A DNA stretch of 32,966 nt from Clostridium tagluense. Lineage in GTDB: Bacteria > Bacillota > Clostridia > Clostridiales > Clostridiaceae. The position numbers were made by a program, and so were the translations under genes. The stretch is from positions 1-32,966 of the forward strand of contig NZ_BHYK01000042.1 in NCBI RefSeq assembly GCF_003865095.1, given 5' to 3'. Under the pieces are notes generated by a model. It did not search any database, was not told where the DNA came from, and saw only the letters and a list, made by a program, of their open reading frames with translations. Of this stretch, positions 1 through 7,742 are shown piece after piece (position 1 is the stretch's first letter; each line of letters opens with the position of its first letter).

Positions 1-1
1 G

Positions 2-55
2 AATAATATACTATATAAGGATGATGAATTAAAAGTATTCATCGACTTTAATTAA
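2..55 (+). CDS. Possible 3' end of a gene entering from the left
   Basis: Seventeen sense codons followed by TAA run from the window edge in frame 2, ending in the residues YKDDELKVFIDFN. The charged, coding-like composition suggests the tail of a plus-strand gene whose body lies outside the window. It would be convergent with the oxidoreductase that follows. No family can be assigned from so short a piece and it could be chance. Confidence 0.3.
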   Translation, partial: NNILYKDDELKVFIDFN

Positions 56-132
56 CATTTTTTTACAAAAACTTAAAAATCAATTTTTTGCCTAAGAGAG
101 AGAATACACAAAATTATTTACACGCCCCCTTA

Positions 133-714
133 TTATAAAGTTTCTTTAACTATATTAGATACTTCCTTTAAATAATCCTCAAGAGTTTCGCTAGAAGCAT
201 TAGGAACTGCTCCAAAAAAAGTATGTTCTACTTCTTCTATTCCACTAAAATTTAATATACCTTGATCTGTAGTTTGTTTCATTGAATTATGCATTCCATT
301 TGCAGAATACATTTCACTTGGTGTACCTGTAGTACAAAATAATAATCCTTTCTTACCCTTTAATAATCCATTTGGAACTCCATCTATATACTCATAAGCA
401 AATCCATAGGAAAATACACGATCTATATATCCCTTTAGCATAGCAGGGAATGAAGCCCACCAAACAGGATAAACAAAAGTAATAACATCCGCCCATTTAA
501 TATGCTCTTGTTCTGCTAAAATATCTTCTGGAACTTTTCCACTTTGGAAAGCCTCAAAATCTGCTGGTTTAAGTATTGGATCAAATCCAATTTCATATAG
601 GTCTCTAACTATTACGTTAGCTCCATTCTCCTTAGATGTAGTTACAACGGTATCTACTATCCCTTTCCCAAAACTCTTTGAATTTGGATGTGCAAAAACT
701 ACTAAATTATTCAT
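133..714 (-). CDS. Flavodoxin-fold NAD(P)H-dependent oxidoreductase (quinone reductase type)
   Basis: A 193-residue cytoplasmic protein of the flavodoxin-like NAD(P)H dehydrogenase family (MdaB/YwrO/KefF type), which uses FMN or FAD to reduce quinones or similar electrophiles by two electrons. Visible features are the N-terminal strand and turn LVVFAHPNSKSFGKG, where flavin phosphate is bound, then VYPVWWASFPAMLKGYIDRV near residues 81-100, the family hallmark around the active site, and LLFCTTGTP near 125. Length is normal for the family. The ATG is preceded by AGGAGG at good spacing. It lies downstream of a MarR gene on the same strand, and a degenerate copy of that regulator's operator sits in its promoter region. 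Repression by the MarR protein, relieved by an electrophile or quinone, is therefore likely; the substrate is not known. Confidence 0.88.
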   Translation of the reverse strand: MNNLVVFAHPNSKSFGKGIVDTVVTTSKENGANVIVRDLYEIGFDPILKPADFEAFQSGKVPEDILAEQEHIKWADVITFVYPVWWASFPAMLKGYIDRVFSYGFAYEYIDGVPNGLLKGKKGLLFCTTGTPSEMYSANGMHNSMKQTTDQGILNFSGIEEVEHTFFGAVPNASSETLEDYLKEVSNIVKETL

Positions 715-782
715 AATTAATTCCTCCTGTGATTTATAATTTTATATTATTACTTGCTTGGGCATAATATCTACTATTAATA

Positions 783-800
783 TAGTTTGATGTCCAAGTA
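783..800. promoter_or_regulatory. Degenerate MarR operator before the oxidoreductase
   Basis: TAGTTTGATGTCCAAGTA matches the perfect palindrome in the marR promoter at 15 of 18 positions. It overlaps a minus-strand TTGGAC that could be the -35 element of the oxidoreductase promoter. This suggests that one MarR protein controls both genes, with weaker binding here. Confidence 0.5.
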
Positions 801-825
801 TATAATTAAAAAAATTTATTCTAAC

Positions 826-1248
826 TTAGAAGTTATTATAAATTTTCTCTAATACACTTTCAAAAACTTCTTTCTCGGTTTCACTTATATTTTTATATTC
901 AACTTCGAAAAGTTTGCGTGAAATCTCTTTAAAATTCGGTTCTAATTCTTCTCCTTTTTTCGTTAAGGAAATAATTGTTGACCTGCTGTCAGTTGGATCT
1001 TTCCTTGATGAAATATATCCCAATTTAATCAACTTGTTTACTAGCGCTGTCACAGTAGATCTATCTCTATGAATACTATTTGCAATATTAGTCATAGTAC
1101 ATTCGCCATGTTGAAACAAAGTGGCTAAAATATCTCCATGAGAGGGTGCTATATCTACAAAGCCTATCTGTTCTAACTCTTTGAGAATAAATTGATTTGC
1201 TTTTTCTCTTATTCTTCCTATTAAGTAAATTGTTTTATTTGTTTTCAT
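826..1248 (-). CDS. MarR-family transcriptional regulator
   Basis: A winged-helix regulator of the MarR family, about 140 residues, acting as a DNA-binding dimer. The recognition region is TMTNIANSIHRDRSTVTALV followed by the wing, where KDPTDSRSTIISLTKKG carries the family D-x-R signature. I chose the internal ATG at 1246-1248 rather than the TTG at 1270-1272. The TTG lies inside the promoter, between the -35 and -10 elements, and cannot be in the message. The ATG falls about 7 nt after the -10 box, so the mRNA probably has little or no 5' leader. The gene lies upstream of the flavodoxin-fold oxidoreductase with a 111-bp gap. Autorepression is inferred from a perfect palindrome within its own promoter. 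The effector is unknown; quinones or oxidants are plausible given the neighbour. Confidence 0.9.
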   Translation of the reverse strand: MKTNKTIYLIGRIREKANQFILKELEQIGFVDIAPSHGDILATLFQHGECTMTNIANSIHRDRSTVTALVNKLIKLGYISSRKDPTDSRSTIISLTKKGEELEPNFKEISRKLFEVEYKNISETEKEVFESVLEKIYNNF

Positions 1249-1254
1249 ATTTTT

Positions 1255-1283
1255 ATTATACTTTGATATCAAAGTATTGTCAA
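1255..1283 (-). promoter_or_regulatory. marR promoter with operator between -35 and -10
   Basis: On the minus strand TTGACA (1278-1283), a 17-bp spacer and TATAAT (1255-1260) form a consensus sigma-A promoter. The perfect 18-bp palindrome TACTTTGATATCAAAGTA (1259-1276) fills the spacer and touches the -10. A repressor bound there would exclude RNA polymerase. The predicted start of transcription coincides with the A of the ATG at 1248. Confidence 0.85.
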
Positions 1284-1323
1284 TAATAAATTATCAAGTA
1301 ATTATTAAAGATAAACTAAAAAA

Positions 1324-1361
1324 ACGTAAATAGTTTTAAAGTAATCCTCAACTATCTACGT
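1324..1361 (-). terminator. Terminator after the ornithine-cyclodeaminase-like pair
   Basis: A 12-bp stem (ACGTAGATAGTT with AACTATTTACGT, one G-T pair) is followed on the minus strand by a run of seven T. It ends the two-gene unit at 1417-3662. Confidence 0.8.
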
Positions 1362-1416
1362 CTTTTATTTTAAATAGACTTTATTTAAATTGCATACATG
1401 ATCATAGCTTCTTCAA

Positions 1417-2502
1417 TTACTTGATTAATCCTTCCGCTACGTTAACTATAAAGTCTTGGATATTTGTAACTAATGTCTTAACTTCTAATGTTCCTCTATC
1501 AGATAACTTGTTAACAGAGAACTCTTGTATATCTATAGAATATATATATACGGGTCTAACAGTCCCATCTTTTACTGTGTACGATGGAGTCATATTTCCG
1601 GCAGCTATGGTATGAAGCACTGATGATAAACATATAAGCATAGTTGCCTTTCTAGTATGTTTTCTCATAGCATTTTGCGATTCATACACATTATCATAAA
1701 CACCGGGAAGTGTATATCTATCTCTTATACTACCCGCAAGTACTACAGGGACATCATTTTCTACGCAAGCTTTTATTATACCATCTTTAACTTTACCTGA
1801 ATTTATAAGCTCTTCAAGGGATCCTGCACGTCTAGCCTCATTTATAGTTGCAATATAGTTATAATGAGCATTTTCACGAGACTCAAAAATTTCCTGACCT
1901 GAAACTGTTTTGAACATTCCATTTTCTAAATCATAAGTAGCCAGGTTATTTCCAGATAAAACAGCTTGAGCATAGCCATTTTCCACTAGTGAGGCAAAGG
2001 CAGCTCTTGATTTCTCATCTAATGCAATTGAGGGTCCTAAAACCCAAACTATTTTACCATCATGTTCTTTTTCATATTGCATAATTTCATATAATTCATC
2101 GTAGTCTTTTGAGAAGGCAGTTTCTCTTGATCTCCCACTTCTGAATGCAAATGTATCAACATCTCCATCATCAGAAGCAAACCCTTTAGTATACATATAT
2201 ATACCTTCACTTCCATTTTCAGTTCTTCCTACGACAACTTTATCGCCAGCTTTTAAATTTCTAAATTCCACAACATTTATGTCATCATCTGCAGTAACAA
2301 CTGCAACACTATCCATACGACTTTCACTGGCTATTACCCATTTCCCTTTAATTTTAAAATATTCAGGATATATTGATAATGCATGATAACATTTATGAGT
2401 AACTCCGTCTTTAATTACTTCTTCAGTTGTACAGTCTGGGGCATTAACAAGGAAATCTTGCGAGAAATCCGGCGGTGTAAACTTTGGCAATTCAAAACTC
2501 AT
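1417..2502 (-). CDS. Archaeal-type ornithine cyclodeaminase-like protein, copy 1 (TIGR00300/COG1915-like)
   Basis: A 361-residue soluble protein. From residue 30 onward it resembles the catalytic part of the TIGR00300/COG1915 family, known from archaeal-type ornithine cyclodeaminase and from the C-terminal half of cyanobacterial AgrE/ArgZ. Landmarks are VVEFRNLKAGDKVVVG, VWVLGPS near 155, AVLSGNNLATYDLENG near 180, the signature INEARRAGS near 220, VVLAGSIRDRYTLP near 255, the SSVLHTIAAGNM helix near 293, and a SIDI...NKLSDRGTL tail. The roughly 90-residue LOR/SDH N-terminal domain usual in the family is absent. Several conserved positions differ from copy 2 (TYDLENG for THDLEGG, RYTLP for DGPLP), so activity may have diverged. 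In the family the reaction converts ornithine to proline and ammonia using NAD; the substrate here is unproven. It is transcribed after copy 2, with no terminator in the 86-bp gap. The ATG has a strong AGGAGG site. Confidence 0.7.
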   Translation of the reverse strand: MSFELPKFTPPDFSQDFLVNAPDCTTEEVIKDGVTHKCYHALSIYPEYFKIKGKWVIASESRMDSVAVVTADDDINVVEFRNLKAGDKVVVGRTENGSEGIYMYTKGFASDDGDVDTFAFRSGRSRETAFSKDYDELYEIMQYEKEHDGKIVWVLGPSIALDEKSRAAFASLVENGYAQAVLSGNNLATYDLENGMFKTVSGQEIFESRENAHYNYIATINEARRAGSLEELINSGKVKDGIIKACVENDVPVVLAGSIRDRYTLPGVYDNVYESQNAMRKHTRKATMLICLSSVLHTIAAGNMTPSYTVKDGTVRPVYIYSIDIQEFSVNKLSDRGTLEVKTLVTNIQDFIVNVAEGLIK

Positions 2503-2588
2503 TTAAAATCTCCTCCTACTAATATAATAATGTATGTTAGTGCGTTTAGAAGTAAATAGGGTAAATTATCTTTTTCAAAGCTGCTATA

Positions 2589-3662
2589 TTAACTCAAGTT
2601 TTTTTGAAGATTAACAACAAAATCTTGAACGTTAGTAACTATTGTTTTAACACCTACGTATTCTCTAGCAACTGATACTTGGTTAACTGCATACTCAGCA
2701 ATATCTACGGAATAAAAATATACTGGTCTTACTTTTCCGTCTACAACTCTATAAGATGAAGCTAAGTTTGCAGTTGCCACTGAGTGAAGAACTGTAGCAA
2801 GACAAATTACCACTGTTGCTTTATCTGTTTGTGCTTTCATAGCATCCAGGGCACAAGATACATTATGATAAACAGATGGAAGTGGTCCATCATCCCTTAT
2901 AGATCCAGCAAGAACCATAGGTATATTCTTCTCTATGCAGGTTTTCACAAATCCATCTTTTATGTTGCCTTCATTCAGTAATGCTTCTATTGAACCTGCA
3001 CGTCTAGCCTCATTTATTAGATCTAAATGGTTATAATGACCCATTGGAACAGATTCTTGAGTATATATATTTTGACCCAATGCTGTTCCAAGGAGCCCTC
3101 CTTCTAGATCATGGGTTGCCATAGCATTTCCAGCCATAAGAGCGTTTACATACCCATTTTCAGCAAGTGCGGATAGTGCAGCTCTAGTATCATAATCAAA
3201 AACCACAGCTGGTCCTAGAACCCAAACTATATATCCATTATTTTGTTTTTCATATTCTAGTAATTCATATAATTCACTATAATCTCTTGAAAATGAAGAT
3301 TCAACAGATCTCCCTAGTCCTACATTGGGTAAGTTATCAAATCCACTAGTATATTGGTATATACCTTCACTTCCGTCTTTAGATTTTCCTAAAACAACTT
3401 TATCGCCAACTTTAAGGTTTCTAAATTCCACAATTTCTATAGTGTTGTTATCGCGAAGGACAGCAGTACATTCTATAGATGTTTGGGTTGGAAGCACCCA
3501 CTGTCCCTTAACTTTAAAATATTCAGGCAATATAGAAGTTATTAAGAAACCTTTGGGAGCAACTCCATCTTTTTTAACTTCACTTATTTTAGCATCTGGT
3601 GCATTAACAAAAAAACTCTGCGAGAAATCTGCTGATGCGAACGTTGGTAATTGAAAACTCAT
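2589..3662 (-). CDS. Archaeal-type ornithine cyclodeaminase-like protein, copy 2 (TIGR00300/COG1915-like)
   Basis: A 357-residue paralogue of the gene immediately downstream, first in the pair. It is closer to the family pattern: VWVLGPAVVFD near 155, ALMAGNAMATHDLEGGLLGT near 180, GHYNHLDLINEARRAGS near 210-223, VLAGSIRDDGPLPSVYHNV near 254-272, CLATVLHSVATANL near 290, and a SVDIAEYAVNQVS tail. These match the NAD-binding core of archaeal-type ornithine cyclodeaminase as I recall it. The usual N-terminal LOR/SDH domain is missing, as is any fused arginine dihydrolase domain of the ArgZ/AgrE type. The gene has an AAGGAGG ribosome binding site and its own sigma-A promoter upstream. Two related subunits encoded side by side may form a hetero-oligomer or be isoenzymes; this is inference. 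Confidence 0.75.
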   Translation of the reverse strand: MSFQLPTFASADFSQSFFVNAPDAKISEVKKDGVAPKGFLITSILPEYFKVKGQWVLPTQTSIECTAVLRDNNTIEIVEFRNLKVGDKVVLGKSKDGSEGIYQYTSGFDNLPNVGLGRSVESSFSRDYSELYELLEYEKQNNGYIVWVLGPAVVFDYDTRAALSALAENGYVNALMAGNAMATHDLEGGLLGTALGQNIYTQESVPMGHYNHLDLINEARRAGSIEALLNEGNIKDGFVKTCIEKNIPMVLAGSIRDDGPLPSVYHNVSCALDAMKAQTDKATVVICLATVLHSVATANLASSYRVVDGKVRPVYFYSVDIAEYAVNQVSVAREYVGVKTIVTNVQDFVVNLQKNLS

Positions 3663-3792
3663 TTGAGAGTTCCTCCTTTAGTCGAATGTATTTAAAATAA
3701 TAGTTAAATTATTTTATAAAATATAACTCATTATAACTAATAATCATATAAAAATAAAGTATAACTAAGATTTTAAATTGTTATTATGCATT

Positions 3793-3822
3793 ATTCTATA
3801 TATTTAGTGTTGTTTTTGTCAA
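3793..3822 (-). promoter_or_regulatory. Promoter for the ornithine-cyclodeaminase-like pair
   Basis: On the minus strand TTGACA (3817-3822), an 18-bp spacer and TAGAAT (3793-3798) lie about 120 nt before the copy 2 ATG. This is a good sigma-A match. The rest of the 330-bp gap (3663-3992) is AT-rich. It carries the start signals of the divergent small membrane protein gene and nothing else I can name. Confidence 0.6.
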
Positions 3823-3992
3823 AAATGGTACAATTTTATTACAAGACTAAGAGAACTAGAATTTATAATAAAGCCATATTGATATTTAGTTAATTTTATG
3901 TTAAATATTTGAAATTTCTATTAATATTCTATATAATAGAATAAGGACATAATAGAAAAACATTATAAACTTATACAAGGAGGTGAGTATGT

Positions 3993-4376
3993 ATGAGTGA
4001 AAAAAGACCTATATTAATAACGTATGTTGGAGATTTAAATTTTTTAAGTGCTTTTTTATTGATAATATCGTTGTTTCCAAAATTTACTGAACGATTTGGA
4101 ATCTATTCTATACCTACACCTACTTTTTTAGATGGTATAATTAAAGTATTAATGGTTATGATTCTCTTAATAATATCTTACGGATTTTTGAGGCTAAAAA
4201 GATGGGGTTTTTGGTTAATGATAACTTACGATGTATTTTTTTTAATATTACCTATTATTTTTTTGTTAAAACACAATGGACAATCAATTTATGCTCAAGG
4301 ACTTATACCATCAGCTTTAGGACTAATAATTACTTTACCAACAAAACGATACTTTACCCAAAAGATTGAGTCTTAA
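3993..4376 (+). CDS. Small integral membrane protein of unknown function
   Basis: A 127-residue hydrophobic protein that I do not recognise. Four membrane segments can be drawn: about residues 10-30, 47-65, 70-92 and 103-118. The loops are short, with positive charge (RLKRW) after the second and KR near the C-terminus. AAGGAGGTGAG precedes the start region. The ATG at 3993 has the better spacing, because an ATG 4 nt earlier is in another frame. It is the only complete gene on the plus strand in the first 9 kb and is divergent from the cyclodeaminase-like pair. No function is proposed. Confidence 0.7.
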   Translation: MSEKRPILITYVGDLNFLSAFLLIISLFPKFTERFGIYSIPTPTFLDGIIKVLMVMILLIISYGFLRLKRWGFWLMITYDVFFLILPIIFLLKHNGQSIYAQGLIPSALGLIITLPTKRYFTQKIES

Positions 4377-4400
4377 TAAATAAAAATTGAATTGTGCCAA

Positions 4401-4478
4401 ATGTTAGGTGTAGAGGAAACTTTCTTAACTGCTCAGGAATATATAGATTATAAGAAAAACTATAAAGATAAACTTTAA
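4401..4478 (+). other. Short ORF or gene remnant, 25 codons
   Basis: An open frame starting MLGVEETFLTAQEYIDY and ending in TAA lies between the membrane protein gene and the terminator. It has a coding-like residue mix but no clear ribosome binding site. It may be the tail of a decayed gene or chance. Confidence 0.25.
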
Positions 4479-4486
4479 GATAACTT

Positions 4487-4520
4487 AAAAAAACCAGTAT
4501 GATTGTACTGGCTTTTTATT
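4487..4520 (+). terminator. Terminator after the small membrane protein
   Basis: The stem CCAGTA/TACTGG is extended by A/T pairs on both sides, has a short TGATTG-type loop, and is followed by CTTTTTATTTT. The A-rich 5' side may let it work in both directions between the flanking convergent genes. Confidence 0.75.
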
Positions 4521-4547
4521 TTAATGTGATTAAGTTACATAATTTAT

Positions 4548-4865
4548 CTATAAAATATCATAAACTTCTTCTTGCTCATACTTCATAATTATATCAAAAA
4601 CCATAGTTGCCACATCATCTGGCATAGCATTATTTAAAAATAATAATCCAATATCGTTATATCTAGTAGCAATAACATCTTTTACAATTACTTTCCCACT
4701 ATATCCTTGCAAAATATCTGTAATATGTTTTCCAGGTTTATCAGGGAATTCTTTTTGGTTCCATGATGTAAATCCAATCAATGATTTTGCCATTTCTGGA
4801 TTAATTCCTTTCTTTATCAAGATTTCATGCCAGGTTAAGCAGATTGAATCAGCTTTTATTATCAT
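4548..4865 (-). CDS. Hypothetical protein, about 105 residues
   Basis: A soluble acidic protein that I do not recognise. It begins MIIKADSICLTWHEILIKKG, with a central FTSWNQKEFPDKPGKH stretch and an acidic C-terminal helix (KYEQEEVYDIL). A GTG start three codons upstream (4872-4874) would sit one base from the GAGGAG ribosome binding site. The ATG at 4863-4865 is 8 nt from it and is preferred. There are no membrane segments and no cysteine cluster. It stands alone, convergent with the small membrane protein gene. Confidence 0.65.
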   Translation of the reverse strand: MIIKADSICLTWHEILIKKGINPEMAKSLIGFTSWNQKEFPDKPGKHITDILQGYSGKVIVKDVIATRYNDIGLLFLNNAMPDDVATMVFDIIMKYEQEEVYDIL

Positions 4866-4945
4866 AGGGAACACTCCTCACAAATTTAAATTTATTATAT
4901 ATTGTATAGAATTAAGTTTATTAATAAAAAATATTCATTTTTTTT

Positions 4946-5003
4946 AATATAAATAAGTAATAGGAGCAGGTACCTAACCATAAATTGGCTGTGTATCTGC
5001 TCC
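4946..5003 (-). terminator. Probable terminator after the chemoreceptor gene
   Basis: An 11-bp stem with one G-T pair (GGAGCAGATAC on the minus strand with GTACCTGCTCC) has a bulged loop that contains a second small stem. The following sequence is T-rich but interrupted, so strength is uncertain. Confidence 0.55.
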
Positions 5004-5009
5004 GTATGA

Positions 5010-6707
5010 TTATAGTTTAAATTTATTTACTTCTTCTATAGTTCTTGTTGCAATTGACGTTAGCTTCTCTGCGCTAATTGCCACGTCCTCTGAGGATGCA
5101 CTCAATTCCTGTGCAGAAGCTGCTATCTCCTCTGAAGCTGCTGAATTTTCTTCTGATACTGCAGAAGCATTTTCAATTTTCACTATTATAGAATCTTTGT
5201 CACTATTTATTTTATTCACTTCTAAATTTGTATTTTCAATTAAAGGTAGCATTTTTTCGATAGCAGTAATAATATCCTTAAATACAGATATTGAACTATC
5301 AATTATATCAACTTGATCCACAAGGTCAGAATCCACTTTATTAGTAGTAACTATAACTCCTTCTGTTTCCAATGAAATAGTTTTTAATAAATTATCTATC
5401 TCTGTAGAAGAATTTTTACTTTGCTCTGCAAGCTTTCTAATTTCATCAGCAACAACGGCAAAGCCTTTTCCAGATTCTCCAGCCCTAGCTGCCTCGATAG
5501 CTGCATTAAGTGCTAATAGATTTGTCTGATTTGCAATGTTGTTTATTAAAGTAGTGATTTCATTTATTTTATTAATACTTGTACCTAACTTAGCAAATTT
5601 TGTACTTACATCTTTAAATGCACCACTAATATTAGCAACAGACTTCACCAAGTCCTCTAGCTTCGTATTACTATTTGTAGCCATATTATTAACACTCTTA
5701 GCATTAACTTCAACCTCTTCAACAGATAATACTATATTATTTATGGCATTACCAAAAGCATTTAAATTAGAAGACATTTCAATTAAGTCCGTTGATTGAG
5801 AAGTTGACCCTTCTGCAACTTCATGTATAGCATTTGCAACCTCTTGGGTTGAAGATGTCATTTCCTCTGATATAGCAGACAAGGATAGCGATTGTTCACT
5901 AATAGTATCTGTATTTTCTTTTATTGTCTTTAGTATCTGACTTATAGCACCGATGGTCATTGCTAATTGTTTTTTCATTTTACCAAATTCATTTTTACCA
6001 GTTTTATCTAACTCAATAGTAAAATCTCCAGTTGAAATAACAGCTAATGCATTTGAAAACTCTTTAATAGAAGATTTAACTAAGGATATTACTATTAAGG
6101 ATATTGATGTTAAAATTATGAAAAGAATTATACCCATTGCAATAAATATATTTCTACTGCTATTATATTGCTGCAACGACTTATTATATATATCTTCTGC
6201 CGATTTTTGATTTAATTTAGTAAGTTCAAGCATACTTTTAGATAAGTTAGTTCCTGATATACCATATTGTGCAACTTCTTCATTTGTAGCATTTTGACCC
6301 TGCTTTTTCTTTTCTTTTACTACATTTATACCGGCAAAGTAATCTTCATAATTTTTCTTAAGAGAATTGAAAGATTCCTTTCCTGTTGATGTAGTGCAGT
6401 ATTTTTCGATTTTAGCTGTATTTTCTTTAAACAATTTGTCGTTTTCATCTAGAATGGTTATAATAGCGGAATTAAAGGGCCTATCAATTAGTTTAGTGAA
6501 ATTTTGTCTTATTAGTCCCAGTTCCCCATTAAGCTCTGCTAATATGGAGATAGACATAAGCTGCTCTGAATATATTGTTTCTACATTTCCATTTAATTTT
6601 TTCATGTTGATAAATCCATTTATCCCTATTACTAATGAACAAATAAGTGATATAATCCACATTGCAATTACGCTATTAACAATTTTTAAATTTTTAAGAT
6701 TTTTCAA
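5010..6707 (-). CDS. Methyl-accepting chemotaxis protein
   Basis: A 565-residue transmembrane chemoreceptor. TM1 is at about 12-33 and is followed by an extracytoplasmic helical sensor (34-185) of 4-helix-bundle MCP type. TM2 is at about 187-211, then a HAMP domain to about 265 and a long cytoplasmic coiled-coil signalling domain. The hairpin tip reads [19 protein letters not shown], and [18 protein letters not shown] follows, the region that contacts CheA and CheW. Glutamine/glutamate pairs for methylation occur in both flanking helices. The start is TTG, 6 nt after AGGGGGA. It has its own sigma-D-like promoter, and lies directly downstream of a GlnKL-type two-component pair. The ligand cannot be told from sequence; glutamate or a related compound is a guess from context. 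No other chemotaxis genes are in the window. Confidence 0.95.
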   Translation of the reverse strand: MKNLKNLKIVNSVIAMWIISLICSLVIGINGFINMKKLNGNVETIYSEQLMSISILAELNGELGLIRQNFTKLIDRPFNSAIITILDENDKLFKENTAKIEKYCTTSTGKESFNSLKKNYEDYFAGINVVKEKKKQGQNATNEEVAQYGISGTNLSKSMLELTKLNQKSAEDIYNKSLQQYNSSRNIFIAMGIILFIILTSISLIVISLVKSSIKEFSNALAVISTGDFTIELDKTGKNEFGKMKKQLAMTIGAISQILKTIKENTDTISEQSLSLSAISEEMTSSTQEVANAIHEVAEGSTSQSTDLIEMSSNLNAFGNAINNIVLSVEEVEVNAKSVNNMATNSNTKLEDLVKSVANISGAFKDVSTKFAKLGTSINKINEITTLINNIANQTNLLALNAAIEAARAGESGKGFAVVADEIRKLAEQSKNSSTEIDNLLKTISLETEGVIVTTNKVDSDLVDQVDIIDSSISVFKDIITAIEKMLPLIENTNLEVNKINSDKDSIIVKIENASAVSEENSAASEEIAASAQELSASSEDVAISAEKLTSIATRTIEEVNKFKL

Positions 6708-6755
6708 AGTTATTCCCCCTATAATTTAGTTCAATAGTTTATTTTATGTAATTAT

Positions 6756-6782
6756 TTATCGACTAATTTAAGGTTATCTTTA
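6756..6782 (-). promoter_or_regulatory. Sigma-D (FliA-type) promoter for the chemoreceptor
   Basis: On the minus strand TAAA, exactly 15 bp, then GTCGATAA differ from the sigma-28 consensus TAAA-N15-GCCGATAA at one base. The start would lie about 40 nt before the TTG codon. This links the receptor to the motility regulon. Confidence 0.75.
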
Positions 6783-6802
6783 GTATATAAATACAAGCAA
6801 AT

Positions 6803-7738
6803 TTAATAAATATCATTAGAAAAGACTTGCTTTTTAGCCTCAATATAAAGAGTCTTAATAAATTTCTTAATGTTAATGCGTGTAGGAGACATACAGAGAT
6901 CATCATTTGCAAGTTCCATCATTTTTTTTCTAACTTCTGCAAAGTGGAAATATTTTGAGGCATATTCTTCGAATTTATGATTTGAATAGTCTGTAAGGCC
7001 TAGGGATGCTAAATGGTTTAGGGATTGAAAAATTGCACGTCTAATCCTTTGTTCAGAAGCTTTCATTTCCTTTTTTATATCATCTTTATTTCCAGAAACA
7101 CTATTCTTTTTTGTAGCTATATTTATAAAAATATTTTTTAATGAAGGAAATTCCTGTCCAAGGGGTGTATCCTTTTCAAGCTCAAATAAGTATTCTAATA
7201 TATTTAATATATCTTTACTGCCACTTTCACTTATTAGACCTAGTTCAGTTAAGAGAAACTGTCCAGCAGTAAGAATATTTTTTTCAGAAGAGGTAGACAA
7301 GGTTTTGGTTAGTTGTTTTCCTGTTCCTAAAACACTTAAAGTCTCTTTAATATCATCAATGGATTTTTGTAGCTTCATGTGTGCAACTACTTTTTGAGTA
7401 ATTCCTATGAACTCAAGTCTATTAATAGGTTTAGTAATATAATACTCAACCCCGAGGGCGTAGGCATTTCCTATCATTTCTTTATTTTCCACCTGGGAAA
7501 TCATTATTATTTTTCCTTTAAAGTCTGAGCCTAAATCTTTTACAGTATTTAGCCCATCTTTAATAGGCATTAGCAAATCAATAATAAGTATATCTACTTT
7601 TTTATATGATAGGAGATTACAATCTATAGTCGAACCATTCTCAGCCTCCCCCACCACTTCTCCAAGATCAAAATCTTCTATAATTTCACTTAAAATAGAA
7701 CGAACAACCTGGTCATCATCAATTATAAAAAATCGCAT
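6803..7738 (-). CDS. GlnL (YcbB)-type response regulator
   Basis: A 311-residue cytoplasmic response regulator. The receiver domain (1-120) has the acidic cluster DDD at 7-9, the phosphoacceptor D54 in DILIIDLLMPIKDG, and the switch lysine in YYITKPI. After a linker, the C-terminal part (about 220-305) reads RRAIFQSLNHLASLGLTDY, then FEEYASKYFHFAEVRKKM and INIKKFIKTLYIEA. This is the YcbB DNA-binding domain of Bacillus GlnL, which controls glutamine and glutamate uptake genes. The start is 4 nt after the stop of the kinase gene, so the two are translationally coupled. The likely target is the divergent symporter gene upstream of the kinase, where a 20-bp-period direct repeat is seen. Confidence 0.88.
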   Translation of the reverse strand: MRFFIIDDDQVVRSILSEIIEDFDLGEVVGEAENGSTIDCNLLSYKKVDILIIDLLMPIKDGLNTVKDLGSDFKGKIIMISQVENKEMIGNAYALGVEYYITKPINRLEFIGITQKVVAHMKLQKSIDDIKETLSVLGTGKQLTKTLSTSSEKNILTAGQFLLTELGLISESGSKDILNILEYLFELEKDTPLGQEFPSLKNIFINIATKKNSVSGNKDDIKKEMKASEQRIRRAIFQSLNHLASLGLTDYSNHKFEEYASKYFHFAEVRKKMMELANDDLCMSPTRINIKKFIKTLYIEAKKQVFSNDIY

Positions 7739-7742
7739 ATTA

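Noticed and set aside
1270-1272. TTG as the start codon of the MarR gene
   Set aside because: It falls between the -35 and -10 boxes of the gene's own consensus promoter, upstream of the transcription start.
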